A stretch of 7,509 nucleotides of DNA from Acidobacteriota bacterium (GCA_030610025.1 JAUWSP010000124.1:1-7509); one strand, 5' to 3'; shown: positions 1-5,527, numbered from the stretch's first letter. Notes: generated by a model not told the origin, from the letters alone. Numbers and translations: made by a program.

Positions 1-37
1 CTTGACCCCGAACGCACGAGTTCAGCTGCAGGCCTAC

Positions 38-877
38 CTATTGCACCGTACTCGACCAGGCCGAGGTATCGCCGGACTCGAAACCATCGGCGAGCATGCC
101 ACTGAGGTTGACGATCTCGAAGTCGGTCAGAAGGCGATTGTAGATGCGTAGATCGTCGAGACTGCCCACCAGCATCTGTGTGCCATCAGCACCGATACAG
201 GGGCTGTTACTCAATCCCAGAGTTGCCGTATTCGAGAGATCGAAAGTCGATGGAGTCATGGCCTGAGCAGCAAGCTCTCCATCCAAGAAAGCCTCGAGAT
301 CAGTGCCGGTACGGGTAAGCGCAACATGATGCCACCCCGCAGTTGTGACTGGCGAGAGAACCTGGTGGAAGCTGCTGGAATCGCTGACCTCGAAAACCAT
401 GGGCCCGTTGACGCTCCTGCGAATATCAAAAAAAGGGCTGACCGCGCAGATCTCACGCTTGCCGAGAACGGAGAGTAACTCCCCAGCCGGCAGGTCGAAC
501 CAGAAAGCGATAGAGAAATCATTGTCGGTGATCACAGTATTCAAGAAGGTTGGGAACAATACCTGGTCGTCGATCCCGTCGAAGCTAGCGGCTTGTCCGA
601 TGACTCCCGCCGCATACTGCAAATCTCCACTGGCCTGACCGTCGAAACTGTTGGACGAGCTATCGACGACGTTGTTTTCGAACTCGAGATGGAGCTGCAA
701 GCCATCGAGAAGGTCGGCTCTGGCAACGCCATCAACCCCAGGAGCCAGCACCAGCAGTCCTGCAAAGAGCAAGACCAGCAAAGGAGATTTGACTCCAGAC
801 CCTGGTTGTAACCGGCTCGCTCTTGGGGTGAACACAGAGGACACCAAGGCCGTAGGCCTTTCTACGCCGCGCTTCAT
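38..877 (-). CDS. Secreted LamG-domain (concanavalin A-like) protein
   Basis: The 279-residue product is predicted to be exported and to bind carbohydrate or protein ligands; no enzyme activity is implied. Residues 1-31 form an unusually long, basic n-region, 32-46 a hydrophobic core (LLVLLFAGLLVL), and an ARA|D site at 52-55 suits signal peptidase I. Residues 60-260 are a LamG-like jelly-roll: opening LHLEFENN, then AASFDGIDDQV, the typical GWHHVALTRTG strand at 181-191, FLDGE, and closing LVGSLDDLRIYNRLL. This resembles Laminin_G_3 (PF13385). Residues 263-274 end the protein with ADGFESGDTSAW, a tail I recall from other secreted bacterial proteins but could not check here. The ATG at 877 is preceded by GGAGG with a 4-nt spacer, and it is the only good start before the signal core. 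The gene is monocistronic as far as visible. Ligand and final location (periplasm, surface or medium) are unknown. Confidence 0.88.
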   Translation of the reverse strand: MKRGVERPTALVSSVFTPRASRLQPGSGVKSPLLVLLFAGLLVLAPGVDGVARADLLDGLQLHLEFENNVVDSSSNSFDGQASGDLQYAAGVIGQAASFDGIDDQVLFPTFLNTVITDNDFSIAFWFDLPAGELLSVLGKREICAVSPFFDIRRSVNGPMVFEVSDSSSFHQVLSPVTTAGWHHVALTRTGTDLEAFLDGELAAQAMTPSTFDLSNTATLGLSNSPCIGADGTQMLVGSLDDLRIYNRLLTDFEIVNLSGMLADGFESGDTSAWSSTVQ

Positions 878-881
878 ACCG

Positions 882-904
882 CCTCCAATCCGTTAGGTTG
901 GAGG
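882..904 (-). promoter_or_regulatory. Hairpin containing the Shine-Dalgarno of the LamG gene
   Basis: On the minus strand CCTCCAA (904-898) and TTGGAGG (888-882) are perfectly complementary over 7 bp around a 9-nt loop. The GGAGG of the second arm is the ribosome-binding site of the LamG gene, 4 nt before its ATG. The transcript could therefore occlude its own ribosome-binding site. The pairing is seen directly; a regulatory role is inference. A TATAGT hexamer, a possible -10 element, lies just upstream near 904-909 without a convincing -35 partner. Confidence 0.5.
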
Positions 905-966
905 GACTATACAGTGTTTGGAAGCCCAGGCGCAAAAGTTCCCAGGGACACTTGCCGATTGGACCA

Positions 967-999
967 GGAGTGGGTCACTGAAGCAGAGCGAGCCACTCC
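967..999 (-). terminator. Weak terminator-like hairpin after the MFS gene
   Basis: GGAGTGG (967-973) and CCACTCC (993-999) form a perfect 7-bp stem around a 19-nt loop, about 45 bp past the stop codon of the minus-strand MFS gene. There is no T-run on either side, so this is not a canonical intrinsic terminator; position is the main argument. Confidence 0.25.
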
Positions 1000-1043
1000 C
1001 GCCTCAGCTGTATCTCTCTTCCACCTCTTTGAACCGTGGCTGA

Positions 1044-2348
1044 TCATCCGGCGGGATCGCCGATCATCGCGCGGCCAACCTGAGCGGGATCAGCAGGCCT
1101 TCCACCAGGCGGCCGCCGTGGGAGTCGACCAAGAACGACAAGGCTCAATGCCACGGTTAGCATCGCTCCGACGCACCAAGCCCACGAGATCGACCAACGC
1201 TGCGCCACCGTGCCCATCACCAGGGAGCCGAGCGGGAAGAACGAGCCGAACACGAAGGCCCAGATGCCCATTACGCGGCCGCGTAGCTCGTCGGGCACGC
1301 TCTCCTGGACCAGCCCGTTCGCGGTGGCCATGAAGCCGACCTGGCAGAAGCCGGCGCCGACGAGGAGTGGGACGGCCGCGTACACATTGGAGCTTAGCCC
1401 GAGGAGGAACACGACAATCGCGCCGGCCCATACGAGCCCGAACACGACGTAGCGATTCGAGCGCCGCCTTCTCACCTGTCCCGCAACCCAGAGCGCACCG
1501 ACGAGGGCGCCCAGGCCGGGTGCCGCCATGAGCAGCGAGTACCCGCTCTCGTTCATGCCCAAATGGTCCTTCGCATAGGCCGGCATCTGGGTCTGGTAGG
1601 TCCACGTGAAGACAAGCGTGATGGCGAGGAGCAGCATCAACGTGCGCGTGCGGCGATGGCCGTGCACGTAGCGAACACCCTCGAGAAGCTCCTTGATTGG
1701 ACCCGCGTGCATGCGATCCGCGTTCGTGGACTCGATCCGGATGCCAGCGAGTGCGATCACCATGATCAGATTCATGGCGGCCGCGATGATGAAGCAGGGG
1801 CCCACGCCCAACAGCCACAGGAGCGGCGCGCCGAGGGCAGGACCCACCACGCGAGCGACGTTGAACCCCGCGCTGTTGAGCGCGATCGCGTTCCTGAGAT
1901 CGGTCCGACCAGCCAGGTTGCTGACGAAGGCGTTCCGCACCGGGATCTCTACTGCCCGCGCGGCACCGATGAGGATGGCGGCAGCGAATACATGGCCGAT
2001 CAGCACCTGCTCGGTCAGCACCAGGATGCCGAGCACCACATTTGCCGTAATGGCGACCCACGGCAGTGCCATGAGGAGCTTGCGCCGATCGACGCGATCG
2101 GCCAGGACCCCACCGAAGGGGCTGAGGACCAGGAGCGGCAGGAGTCCCGCCGCCATAACGTAGCCCAGGGTGTCGCGTCGGCCAGTCAGTTCGTAGACGA
2201 GCCAGCCCTGAACGATGACCCGGATCCAGAATCCGAGCAGGGAGAGGACGTGGCCGACGAAGTAACGGCGAAACGCGGGCCGCCTCAGGGAGGCGAACGT
2301 GGCGCGGACGAGCCCGTCCTCGTCGGGCCCCGCGCCCTCCGGCCTCAT
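1044..2348 (-). CDS. MFS transporter, EntS/MFS_3-like exporter
   Basis: A 434-residue inner-membrane permease of the major facilitator superfamily, closest by eye to the MFS_3 (EntS-like) group of proton-driven drug or siderophore exporters. The family signature GGVLADRVDRRKLL, the loop 2-3 motif A, lies at residues 79-92. The second-half counterpart VPDELRGRVMGIW is at 351-363 and is typical of this group. Hydrophobic helices run through the protein (for example 60-80, 100-130, 170-202, 236-250, 269-290, 300-345, 361-380, 390-407). The reading frame is open back to 2648, but residues before this ATG are Arg/Pro/Gly-rich, low-complexity and not MFS-like. The ATG at 2348 has GAGG 7 nt upstream and overlaps the stop of the 40-codon gene before it (ATGA), so I start it here. 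Substrate cannot be told from sequence; no siderophore genes are visible. Confidence 0.9.
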   Translation of the reverse strand: MRPEGAGPDEDGLVRATFASLRRPAFRRYFVGHVLSLLGFWIRVIVQGWLVYELTGRRDTLGYVMAAGLLPLLVLSPFGGVLADRVDRRKLLMALPWVAITANVVLGILVLTEQVLIGHVFAAAILIGAARAVEIPVRNAFVSNLAGRTDLRNAIALNSAGFNVARVVGPALGAPLLWLLGVGPCFIIAAAMNLIMVIALAGIRIESTNADRMHAGPIKELLEGVRYVHGHRRTRTLMLLLAITLVFTWTYQTQMPAYAKDHLGMNESGYSLLMAAPGLGALVGALWVAGQVRRRRSNRYVVFGLVWAGAIVVFLLGLSSNVYAAVPLLVGAGFCQVGFMATANGLVQESVPDELRGRVMGIWAFVFGSFFPLGSLVMGTVAQRWSISWAWCVGAMLTVALSLVVLGRLPRRPPGGRPADPAQVGRAMIGDPAG

Positions 2349-2467
2349 GCGTCGTCCTCGAGGTCCTCTGTGGCCGCCCGTTCCACGAGATCGCTCTCGG
2401 CCGCCGCCATCAGCGAGGCGAGGCGCTCTTCGAATGCGGGTTCCTTGGACTTCTTCCAGCCGGCCAT
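2345..2467 (-). CDS. Small 40-residue protein overlapping the MFS start
   Basis: An ATG at 2467 opens 40 codons that end in TGA sharing the ATGA overlap with the MFS gene, the usual arrangement of translationally coupled genes. The product begins MAGWKKSKEPAFEERL and ends in an acidic tail (TEDLEDDA). Residues 10-30 look amphipathic and helical (EERLASLMAAAESDL). There is no signal peptide, membrane segment or cysteine, so it is likely a soluble cytoplasmic peptide. An in-frame TAG lies four codons before the ATG, so the protein cannot be much longer. The ribosome-binding site is poor: the nearest GAGGAGG is roughly 20 nt or more upstream. I do not recognise the family. It could be a partner of the exporter or merely a leader ORF that delivers ribosomes to the MFS start through the GAGG inside its last codons. 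Confidence 0.55.
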   Translation of the reverse strand: MAGWKKSKEPAFEERLASLMAAAESDLVERAATEDLEDDA

Positions 2468-2630
2468 CTCGGGAGGCTAGCACGCCGCCTCCTCGGCTGG
2501 GAGGAGACCACAGAGGGGCAGAAAAGGGGGCGCAGTGTCGGCGACCAGAAGGAGCCCAGTCGCCTCTTGATGTAGGAGCAAGCCAGGGGTGGACCCCAGA
2601 TTTTGGACAGCTTGGTAAGGTGGGATCCAG

Positions 2631-2648
2631 ATGATTCCGAAGAATCAT
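2631..2648. promoter_or_regulatory. Perfect hairpin covering the Mut7-C start codon
   Basis: ATGATTC (2631-2637) and GAATCAT (2642-2648) are perfect complements around CGAA. The right arm includes the first two bases of the ATG at 2647. On the plus strand the stem would occlude that start; on the minus strand the loop reads UUCG closed by C-G, the well-known extra-stable tetraloop. The pairing is seen; function is inferred. Confidence 0.45.
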
Positions 2649-3390
2649 GGCAATGGCAACCTTTCGCTTCTACGAAGAGCTCAACGACTTTCTGTCGTCA
2701 GCAAGGCGCAAGATCGCTTTCACGGTTGACTGCGCCGAGAACGCCACAGTCAAGCAAGCCATCGAGGCCCTCGGGGTACCCCATACCGAGATCGAGGTCA
2801 TCCTGGTGAATGGCGAGTCGGTGAACTTTTCGCGACGCGTCGAGGAGGGAGATCGGATCAGCGTCTACCCCGTGTTCGAGTCGCTCGACGTGCGGCCAAT
2901 CCTTCGATTGCGAGAGAAGCCTCTGCGCGATCCCCGCTTTGTCGTCGACGCGCACCTCGGCAGGCTCGCACGGTACCTGAGGATGCTGGGCTTTGACACT
3001 CTGTACGAGAACGCCTTACCAGACCGGGAGTTGGTGCGAATCTCGCGCATCGAGCGACGTATCCTGCTGACTCGCGACCGCGAGTTGCTGATGCATCGCG
3101 ATCTCACGCATGGTGTCTACGTGCGTGGAGAGCGACCGCGTGAACAGATGATCTATGTCCTTCGCCGGCTGGATCTGAGTAAATCGTGTAGGCCGTTCAC
3201 GCGGTGCATGAGCTGCAACGGGGAGCTGGAGCCAGCCGACCGTGAGGTCGTGGTGGACAGTGTTCCTCCCAGAGTGGCGGAGCGACACCGGGAGTTTCAC
3301 CACTGTCTGGGATGCGCTCGGGTTTACTGGCGGGGCTCGCACTACGATCGGATGATGAAGCTCATCCATCATGTCCTCGAGGGCGGCTAG
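2647..3390 (+). CDS. Mut7-C family protein: Ub-like domain, PIN-like nuclease, zinc ribbon
   Basis: A 247-residue cytoplasmic protein matching the bacterial Mut7-C architecture. Residues 3-80 are the ubiquitin-like Ub-Mut7-C domain (opening FRFYEELNDFL, then VNGESVNFSRRVEEGDRISV). Residues 96-178 are the Mut7-C domain, related to PIN nucleases: FVVDAHLGRLARYLRMLGFD at 98-117 and LLTRDREL at 140-147 supply acidic residues D101, D117 and D144, suited to metal binding. The C-terminal zinc ribbon uses C187/C190 and C220/C223 and ends in the family-typical CARVYWRGSHYDRM. An RNase role is inferred from the C-terminal domain of C. elegans MUT-7; the bacterial substrate is not established. The start is uncertain: ATG at 2647 lies in a hairpin with only GAAG nearby, while ATG at 2653 would give MATFRFYEELN, equally natural. 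The full domain set looks intact. Confidence 0.9.
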   Translation: MAMATFRFYEELNDFLSSARRKIAFTVDCAENATVKQAIEALGVPHTEIEVILVNGESVNFSRRVEEGDRISVYPVFESLDVRPILRLREKPLRDPRFVVDAHLGRLARYLRMLGFDTLYENALPDRELVRISRIERRILLTRDRELLMHRDLTHGVYVRGERPREQMIYVLRRLDLSKSCRPFTRCMSCNGELEPADREVVVDSVPPRVAERHREFHHCLGCARVYWRGSHYDRMMKLIHHVLEGG

Positions 3391-3405
3391 GAGCGACCAG
3401 GCCGA

Positions 3406-3424
3406 GCCGCGGTAACAGCGCGGC
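3406..3424 (+). terminator. Possible terminator hairpin after the Mut7-C gene
   Basis: GCCGCG (3406-3411) and CGCGGC (3419-3424) form a GC-only 6-bp stem with a 7-nt loop, starting 15 nt after the Mut7-C stop. It is followed by GAAAGAGG, not a T-run, so termination would be weak and read-through into the zinc-ribbon gene is possible. Confidence 0.3.
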
Positions 3425-3470
3425 GAAAGAGGTATTCTTGGGGTGCAGGTCAGGGAGCCTAGAGATCGAC

Positions 3471-3490
3471 GCGGACACCTCCAGGTCCGC
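3471..3490 (+). promoter_or_regulatory. Leader hairpin upstream of the FmdB-like gene
   Basis: GCGGAC (3471-3476) and GTCCGC (3485-3490) form a perfect 6-bp stem with an 8-nt loop, ACCTCCAG. The loop contains CTCC, complementary to the GGAG of the Shine-Dalgarno 9 nt downstream (AAGGAG, 3500-3505), so loop pairing could mask the ribosome site. This is a structural observation only. Confidence 0.3.
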
Positions 3491-3499
3491 CTCGTCGCC

Positions 3500-3505
3500 A
3501 AGGAG
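3500..3505 (+). promoter_or_regulatory. Strong Shine-Dalgarno of the FmdB-like gene
   Basis: AAGGAG lies 8 nt before the ATG at 3514, near-optimal strength and spacing. It fixes the start of the short zinc-ribbon gene and shows that initiation signals are intact despite the TGA at codon 14. Confidence 0.8.
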
Positions 3506-3513
3506 CGCGTGAA

Positions 3514-3678
3514 ATGCCTGTGTATGAGTACGTGTGCAAGAAGTGTGGTGAGTGAATCGAGCGAGTCGAGACGGTGAGCGAGCACGACCCGGCGAAGGTG
3601 CGCTGCCCCGAGTGCAAGAGCAAGCAGGTGGAGCGGCGCTGGACGCCGGTAGTTGCGGTGACCTCGAAGAAGAGTTGA
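3514..3678 (+). CDS. FmdB-type zinc-ribbon protein with in-frame UGA (candidate selenoprotein or nonsense allele)
   Basis: From the ATG after a strong AAGGAG, the frame gives MPVYEYVCKKCGE, the hallmark N-terminus of FmdB-family zinc ribbons (MPxYEYxCxxCG). It then meets TGA at 3553-3555 (codon 14). The same frame continues for 40 more codons with family features: the second knuckle CPEC at positions 31-34 and the tail VAVTSKKS, matching short FmdB-like proteins as I remember them, then a second TGA at 3676-3678. Total 54 codons plus stop, of normal length for the short subgroup. With codon 14 decoded, the product is a small cytoplasmic zinc protein; the family's function is poorly defined. 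C11-G-E-(UGA14) forms CxxU, the usual selenocysteine redox spacing. Alternatives are a nonsense mutation, a base-call error, or suppression by tRNA-Trp. It lies 123 bp after the Mut7-C gene, possibly in the same transcript. Confidence 0.75.
3565..3588 (+). promoter_or_regulatory. Weak SECIS-like stem-loop after the in-frame UGA
   Basis: GUCG (3565-3568) pairs with CGAC (3585-3588), starting 10 nt after the UGA. Inside, C3572-G3580 and G3573-C3579 close a GUGAG loop whose first base is G, beginning 19 nt after the UGA. Bacterial SECIS elements need a stem at about this distance with a G early in the loop. The lower stem is only 4 bp with an unpaired purine-rich interior, so the fold is marginal. 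Confidence 0.25.
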
Positions 3679-3719
3679 GCGAAGACTCGGCTCGGCTCCT
3701 CGCCCGATTGACAGTGCCG

Positions 3720-3756
3720 ATTGCAGATACTCCCGACACCTCGGGAGACTCGCAAT
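3720..3756. repeat. Two-tier inverted repeat, possible terminator
   Basis: CTCCCGA (3730-3736) and TCGGGAG (3741-3747) form a perfect 7-bp stem with a CACC tetraloop. Outside it, ATTGC (3720-3724) pairs with GCAAT (3752-3756) across an asymmetric internal loop. It begins 41 nt after the FmdB-like stop, a fitting place for transcript-end structure, but no T-run follows. Confidence 0.5.
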
Positions 3757-3813
3757 GCAGAGCACTATGCGGCCGGCCACTTCATCCCTCGAGGAATGGC
3801 GGAGGGGAAGGGA

Positions 3814-3836
3814 TCTGTGTCGTTCCACGACACGGA
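3814..3836. repeat. 10-bp hairpin with UCC triloop
   Basis: GTGTCGT (3817-3823) and ACGACAC (3827-3833) are perfect complements around TCC. Three more pairs, one of them a G-U wobble in the plus-strand RNA, extend the stem to 3814 and 3836. It is the strongest hairpin I see in the window. No T-run flanks it, so the role is unknown. Confidence 0.5.
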
Positions 3837-3941
3837 AGCGAATGGTGTCTTCTGGCACCCTCGCGCAAGCGCTCGGGTCGCTGGGTCCGCGTGAACGGTC
3901 GCTGGTTTTCGAGACCTCCGATCTCCCACAAGTGACAACAC

Positions 3942-3999
3942 ACCACAACAGCTGACAGCTAAGCGACGGGGCTCCGCTGGCAGGCTGGGTTGTTGTGGT
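3942..3999. repeat. 9-bp inverted repeat bracketing 40 bp, past the ligase stop
   Basis: ACCACAACA (3942-3950) and TGTTGTGGT (3991-3999) are perfect complements. Within them CTGACAGC (3952-3959) pairs 7 of 8 with GCTGGCAG (3976-3983), giving a long imperfect hairpin. It starts 18 nt beyond the stop codon of the minus-strand ligase, so it may end that transcript or stabilise its 3' end; there is no T-run. Confidence 0.4.
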
Positions 4000-4017
4000 C
4001 AAGGCTGAGAGTGGTGG

Positions 4018-5298
4018 TTAGTTCGGGTCTAGTGGACCGGGAGTGGACCCGGCTGTCAGCTTGGAGATGAAATTGCCGAACTTGCGCGCTCCCTCTTCGT
4101 CGATGGTGTCAACGACGGTGACTGTTAGCTCTACGCCACTGCCCAAACACTCGGACATTCGGCACTTCATGTGCGAGAGCGTCTCCTCGGCGGGCGGCTC
4201 CAGGAAAACGGTCTGCAGGACAAAGTCACCAACACTCTCCTGGATGAGACGGAATTTCTGAATCGTGGGGAAGGGTCGTAAGGCCGTATTGACCACGGCG
4301 GCAACAGAGGCCACCCGTCCCTCCGGCAGGCGAATGACTTTGCCACTTCGACCCTGGAGAGAGGTGAGGATCGGGAATCGGCTGCCACAGGGGCATGCCT
4401 TCTCCTGCAAAATGCCGGTATCACCTGTGCGGTAGCGGATGAACGGCATAGAAAGACCGAAAAGGCTGGTGATTACAAGGTCGCCAGGTTCGCTGGGCCT
4501 GTTCTCGATGCCACACTCGACGATCAGTTGGTCCGCGTTGATGTGCAGCCCACCGTGATAGCGGCATTCCGAGGCAATCGGGCCGAGCTCCCCCGCACCA
4601 TAGAAAACGAAGACCTCCGCCTCGAGATCGGACTGGATTTCGCCCCGCAGTTCGTCAGAGCACTCTTCTCCAGAGAGGGCCACAATTCGCGGTTGGATGA
4701 ATCGGCCCAACTGGTGCCTCGTGTGATGCATCAGTACCTTCAGGCTACTCGGCCAAGCCTTCAGTACCGTTGGTTTGATTCGCTGCAATTGCGCGATCTG
4801 TTCCTCGGGGGGTAGCACCACCGGCACGACGCGCGTTCGGAAACGCCGGGAGCTCAATTGGGTCGGGTCGCACAGGATGCACAGCCTGTCCCACGGTCGG
4901 AACCTCGCTTCCACGAGGCGGCGCAGGCCCAACAGTCGGCGGATCGTCTGCTCACGCTCATTGAGACAGGTGCTCAGCGGTTCTCCTGAAGAACCGGAGG
5001 TCCGGCTCACGCAACAAGTGTCTCTACTCGTGCTCTGGGCCAAGCGGCTACTCAGTCCCGCCGCTACCAGATCTTCCTTTGTCGAGACAGGGACTTTTTT
5101 CAGGTCATCGGTTGCCTGGACATCCTCCGGTGACAAGCCAACAGAGGTGAATAGCGTTCGGTAGTACGGAACCTGTTCAAAAGCATGGCGGATCAGCTGA
5201 CGCAGTTTGCGGTCACGCAGATCCTGTAGCTCATCGGCGGAGAGCTTTGGAGATCTCCACAAATTCCACGCCAGACTGACAGCCATATGCGGCAGCAT
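4018..5298 (-). CDS. PaaK/CapK-type adenylate-forming (phenylacetate-CoA ligase-like) enzyme
   Basis: A 426-residue cytoplasmic enzyme of the ANL superfamily that would activate a carboxylate with ATP to an acyl-AMP, usually passing it to CoA. Visible signatures: the early YYRTLF segment (45-50) and KKVPVSTKEDL (67-77); the P-loop SRTSGSSGEP (98-107); the catalytic-loop YGAGELGP (233-240) with E237; YRTGDTG (289-295); and CPCG (302-305), often seen in PaaK-like proteins. The hinge reads GRSGK (316-320) instead of the usual GRSDD. K406 in ARKFGNFISK fits the C-terminal lysine. Length is normal for PaaK. The ATG at 5298 follows an AAGAAG stretch; M5 is an alternative. No phenylacetate-catabolism genes adjoin it, so the substrate is unknown; stand-alone CapK-like members often serve surface polysaccharide or natural-product pathways. 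Confidence 0.87.
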   Translation of the reverse strand: MLPHMAVSLAWNLWRSPKLSADELQDLRDRKLRQLIRHAFEQVPYYRTLFTSVGLSPEDVQATDDLKKVPVSTKEDLVAAGLSSRLAQSTSRDTCCVSRTSGSSGEPLSTCLNEREQTIRRLLGLRRLVEARFRPWDRLCILCDPTQLSSRRFRTRVVPVVLPPEEQIAQLQRIKPTVLKAWPSSLKVLMHHTRHQLGRFIQPRIVALSGEECSDELRGEIQSDLEAEVFVFYGAGELGPIASECRYHGGLHINADQLIVECGIENRPSEPGDLVITSLFGLSMPFIRYRTGDTGILQEKACPCGSRFPILTSLQGRSGKVIRLPEGRVASVAAVVNTALRPFPTIQKFRLIQESVGDFVLQTVFLEPPAEETLSHMKCRMSECLGSGVELTVTVVDTIDEEGARKFGNFISKLTAGSTPGPLDPN

Positions 5299-5379
5299 AT
5301 ACCGCTTCTTCTTGTGTCAGGAGTGTGCCATGGCCTCAATACGACCAGGGCTCGCGGGACTGTGAGGAGCTCTTCTTAA

Positions 5380-5413
5380 GGTCCACGGAAATGGACCACC
5401 CGTGGACCACGGG
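5380..5413. promoter_or_regulatory. Clustered GGTCCA/TGGACC palindromes, operator-like
   Basis: GGTCCA (5380-5385) faces TGGACC (5392-5397) across 6 nt, and immediately after lies CCCGTGG-A-CCACGGG (5399-5413), a perfect 15-bp palindrome. TGGACCAC also occurs as a direct repeat (5392-5399 and 5403-5410, 11 bp start to start). The cluster sits in the divergent region between the ligase and the glucan synthase, 110 bp before the latter. A dimeric regulator could bind here; no known site is recognised. Confidence 0.4.
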
Positions 5414-5476
5414 CTGGCACTAGGTGATTCATCGCAGTCACACTCGCCGCAGGGTGCTACGTTGGTATATTGGGAA

Positions 5477-5527
5477 ATGAGGTTGTCGCTGATGTCGACG
5501 AGAATGCCTGAGAAGGAGCTCGAATGA
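5477..5527 (+). CDS. Possible 16-codon leader ORF before the glucan synthase
   Basis: An ATG at 5477 opens a 16-codon frame (MRLSLMSTRMPEKELE) whose TGA overlaps the ATG of the glucan synthase gene as ATGA. The AAGGAG of the downstream gene lies inside it. It lacks a good ribosome site of its own and may be chance; if translated it would couple initiation of the large gene. Confidence 0.2.
   Translation: MRLSLMSTRMPEKELE
5513..5518 (+). promoter_or_regulatory. Shine-Dalgarno of the glucan synthase gene
   Basis: AAGGAG stands 5 nt before the ATG at 5524 and decides this start over the upstream ATGs at 5477 and 5491, which are in another frame. Confidence 0.75.

Larger units (their letters stand above)
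3679..4017. other. 339-bp gene-free region with three inverted repeats
   Basis: This stretch lies between the convergent FmdB-like gene and the ligase gene. Its small open frames have no recognisable domain, no good Shine-Dalgarno and no family-like composition, so I call no gene. It has no tRNA-like sequence. What it does hold is three separate strong inverted repeats (3720-3756, 3814-3836, 3942-3999), which is dense for its length and could be a terminator region, an untranslated structured RNA, or a decayed mobile remnant. Confidence 0.6.

Noticed and set aside
1563..2480. 305-codon plus-strand open frame
   Set aside because: It lies antisense to the MFS gene, is rich in Arg, Asp, Glu and His with no domain, and mirrors the GC-skewed codon positions of the real gene.
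2349..2648. N-terminal extension of the MFS reading frame by 100 codons
   Set aside because: The extra residues are low-complexity and not MFS-like, and a better start with GAGG and an ATGA overlap lies at 2348.
3552..3935. 127-codon plus-strand frame starting with GTG next to the TGA
   Set aside because: It is out of frame with the zinc ribbon, has no homology-like features and runs through three hairpin arms; not needed to explain the locus.
3016..4002. 328-codon minus-strand open frame
   Set aside because: It is antisense to the Mut7-C and FmdB-like genes and crosses the hairpin region; its residues show no recognisable domain.
5466..5471. TATATT as a -10 box for ndvB
   Set aside because: No -35-like hexamer sits 16-18 nt upstream, so I do not call a promoter.
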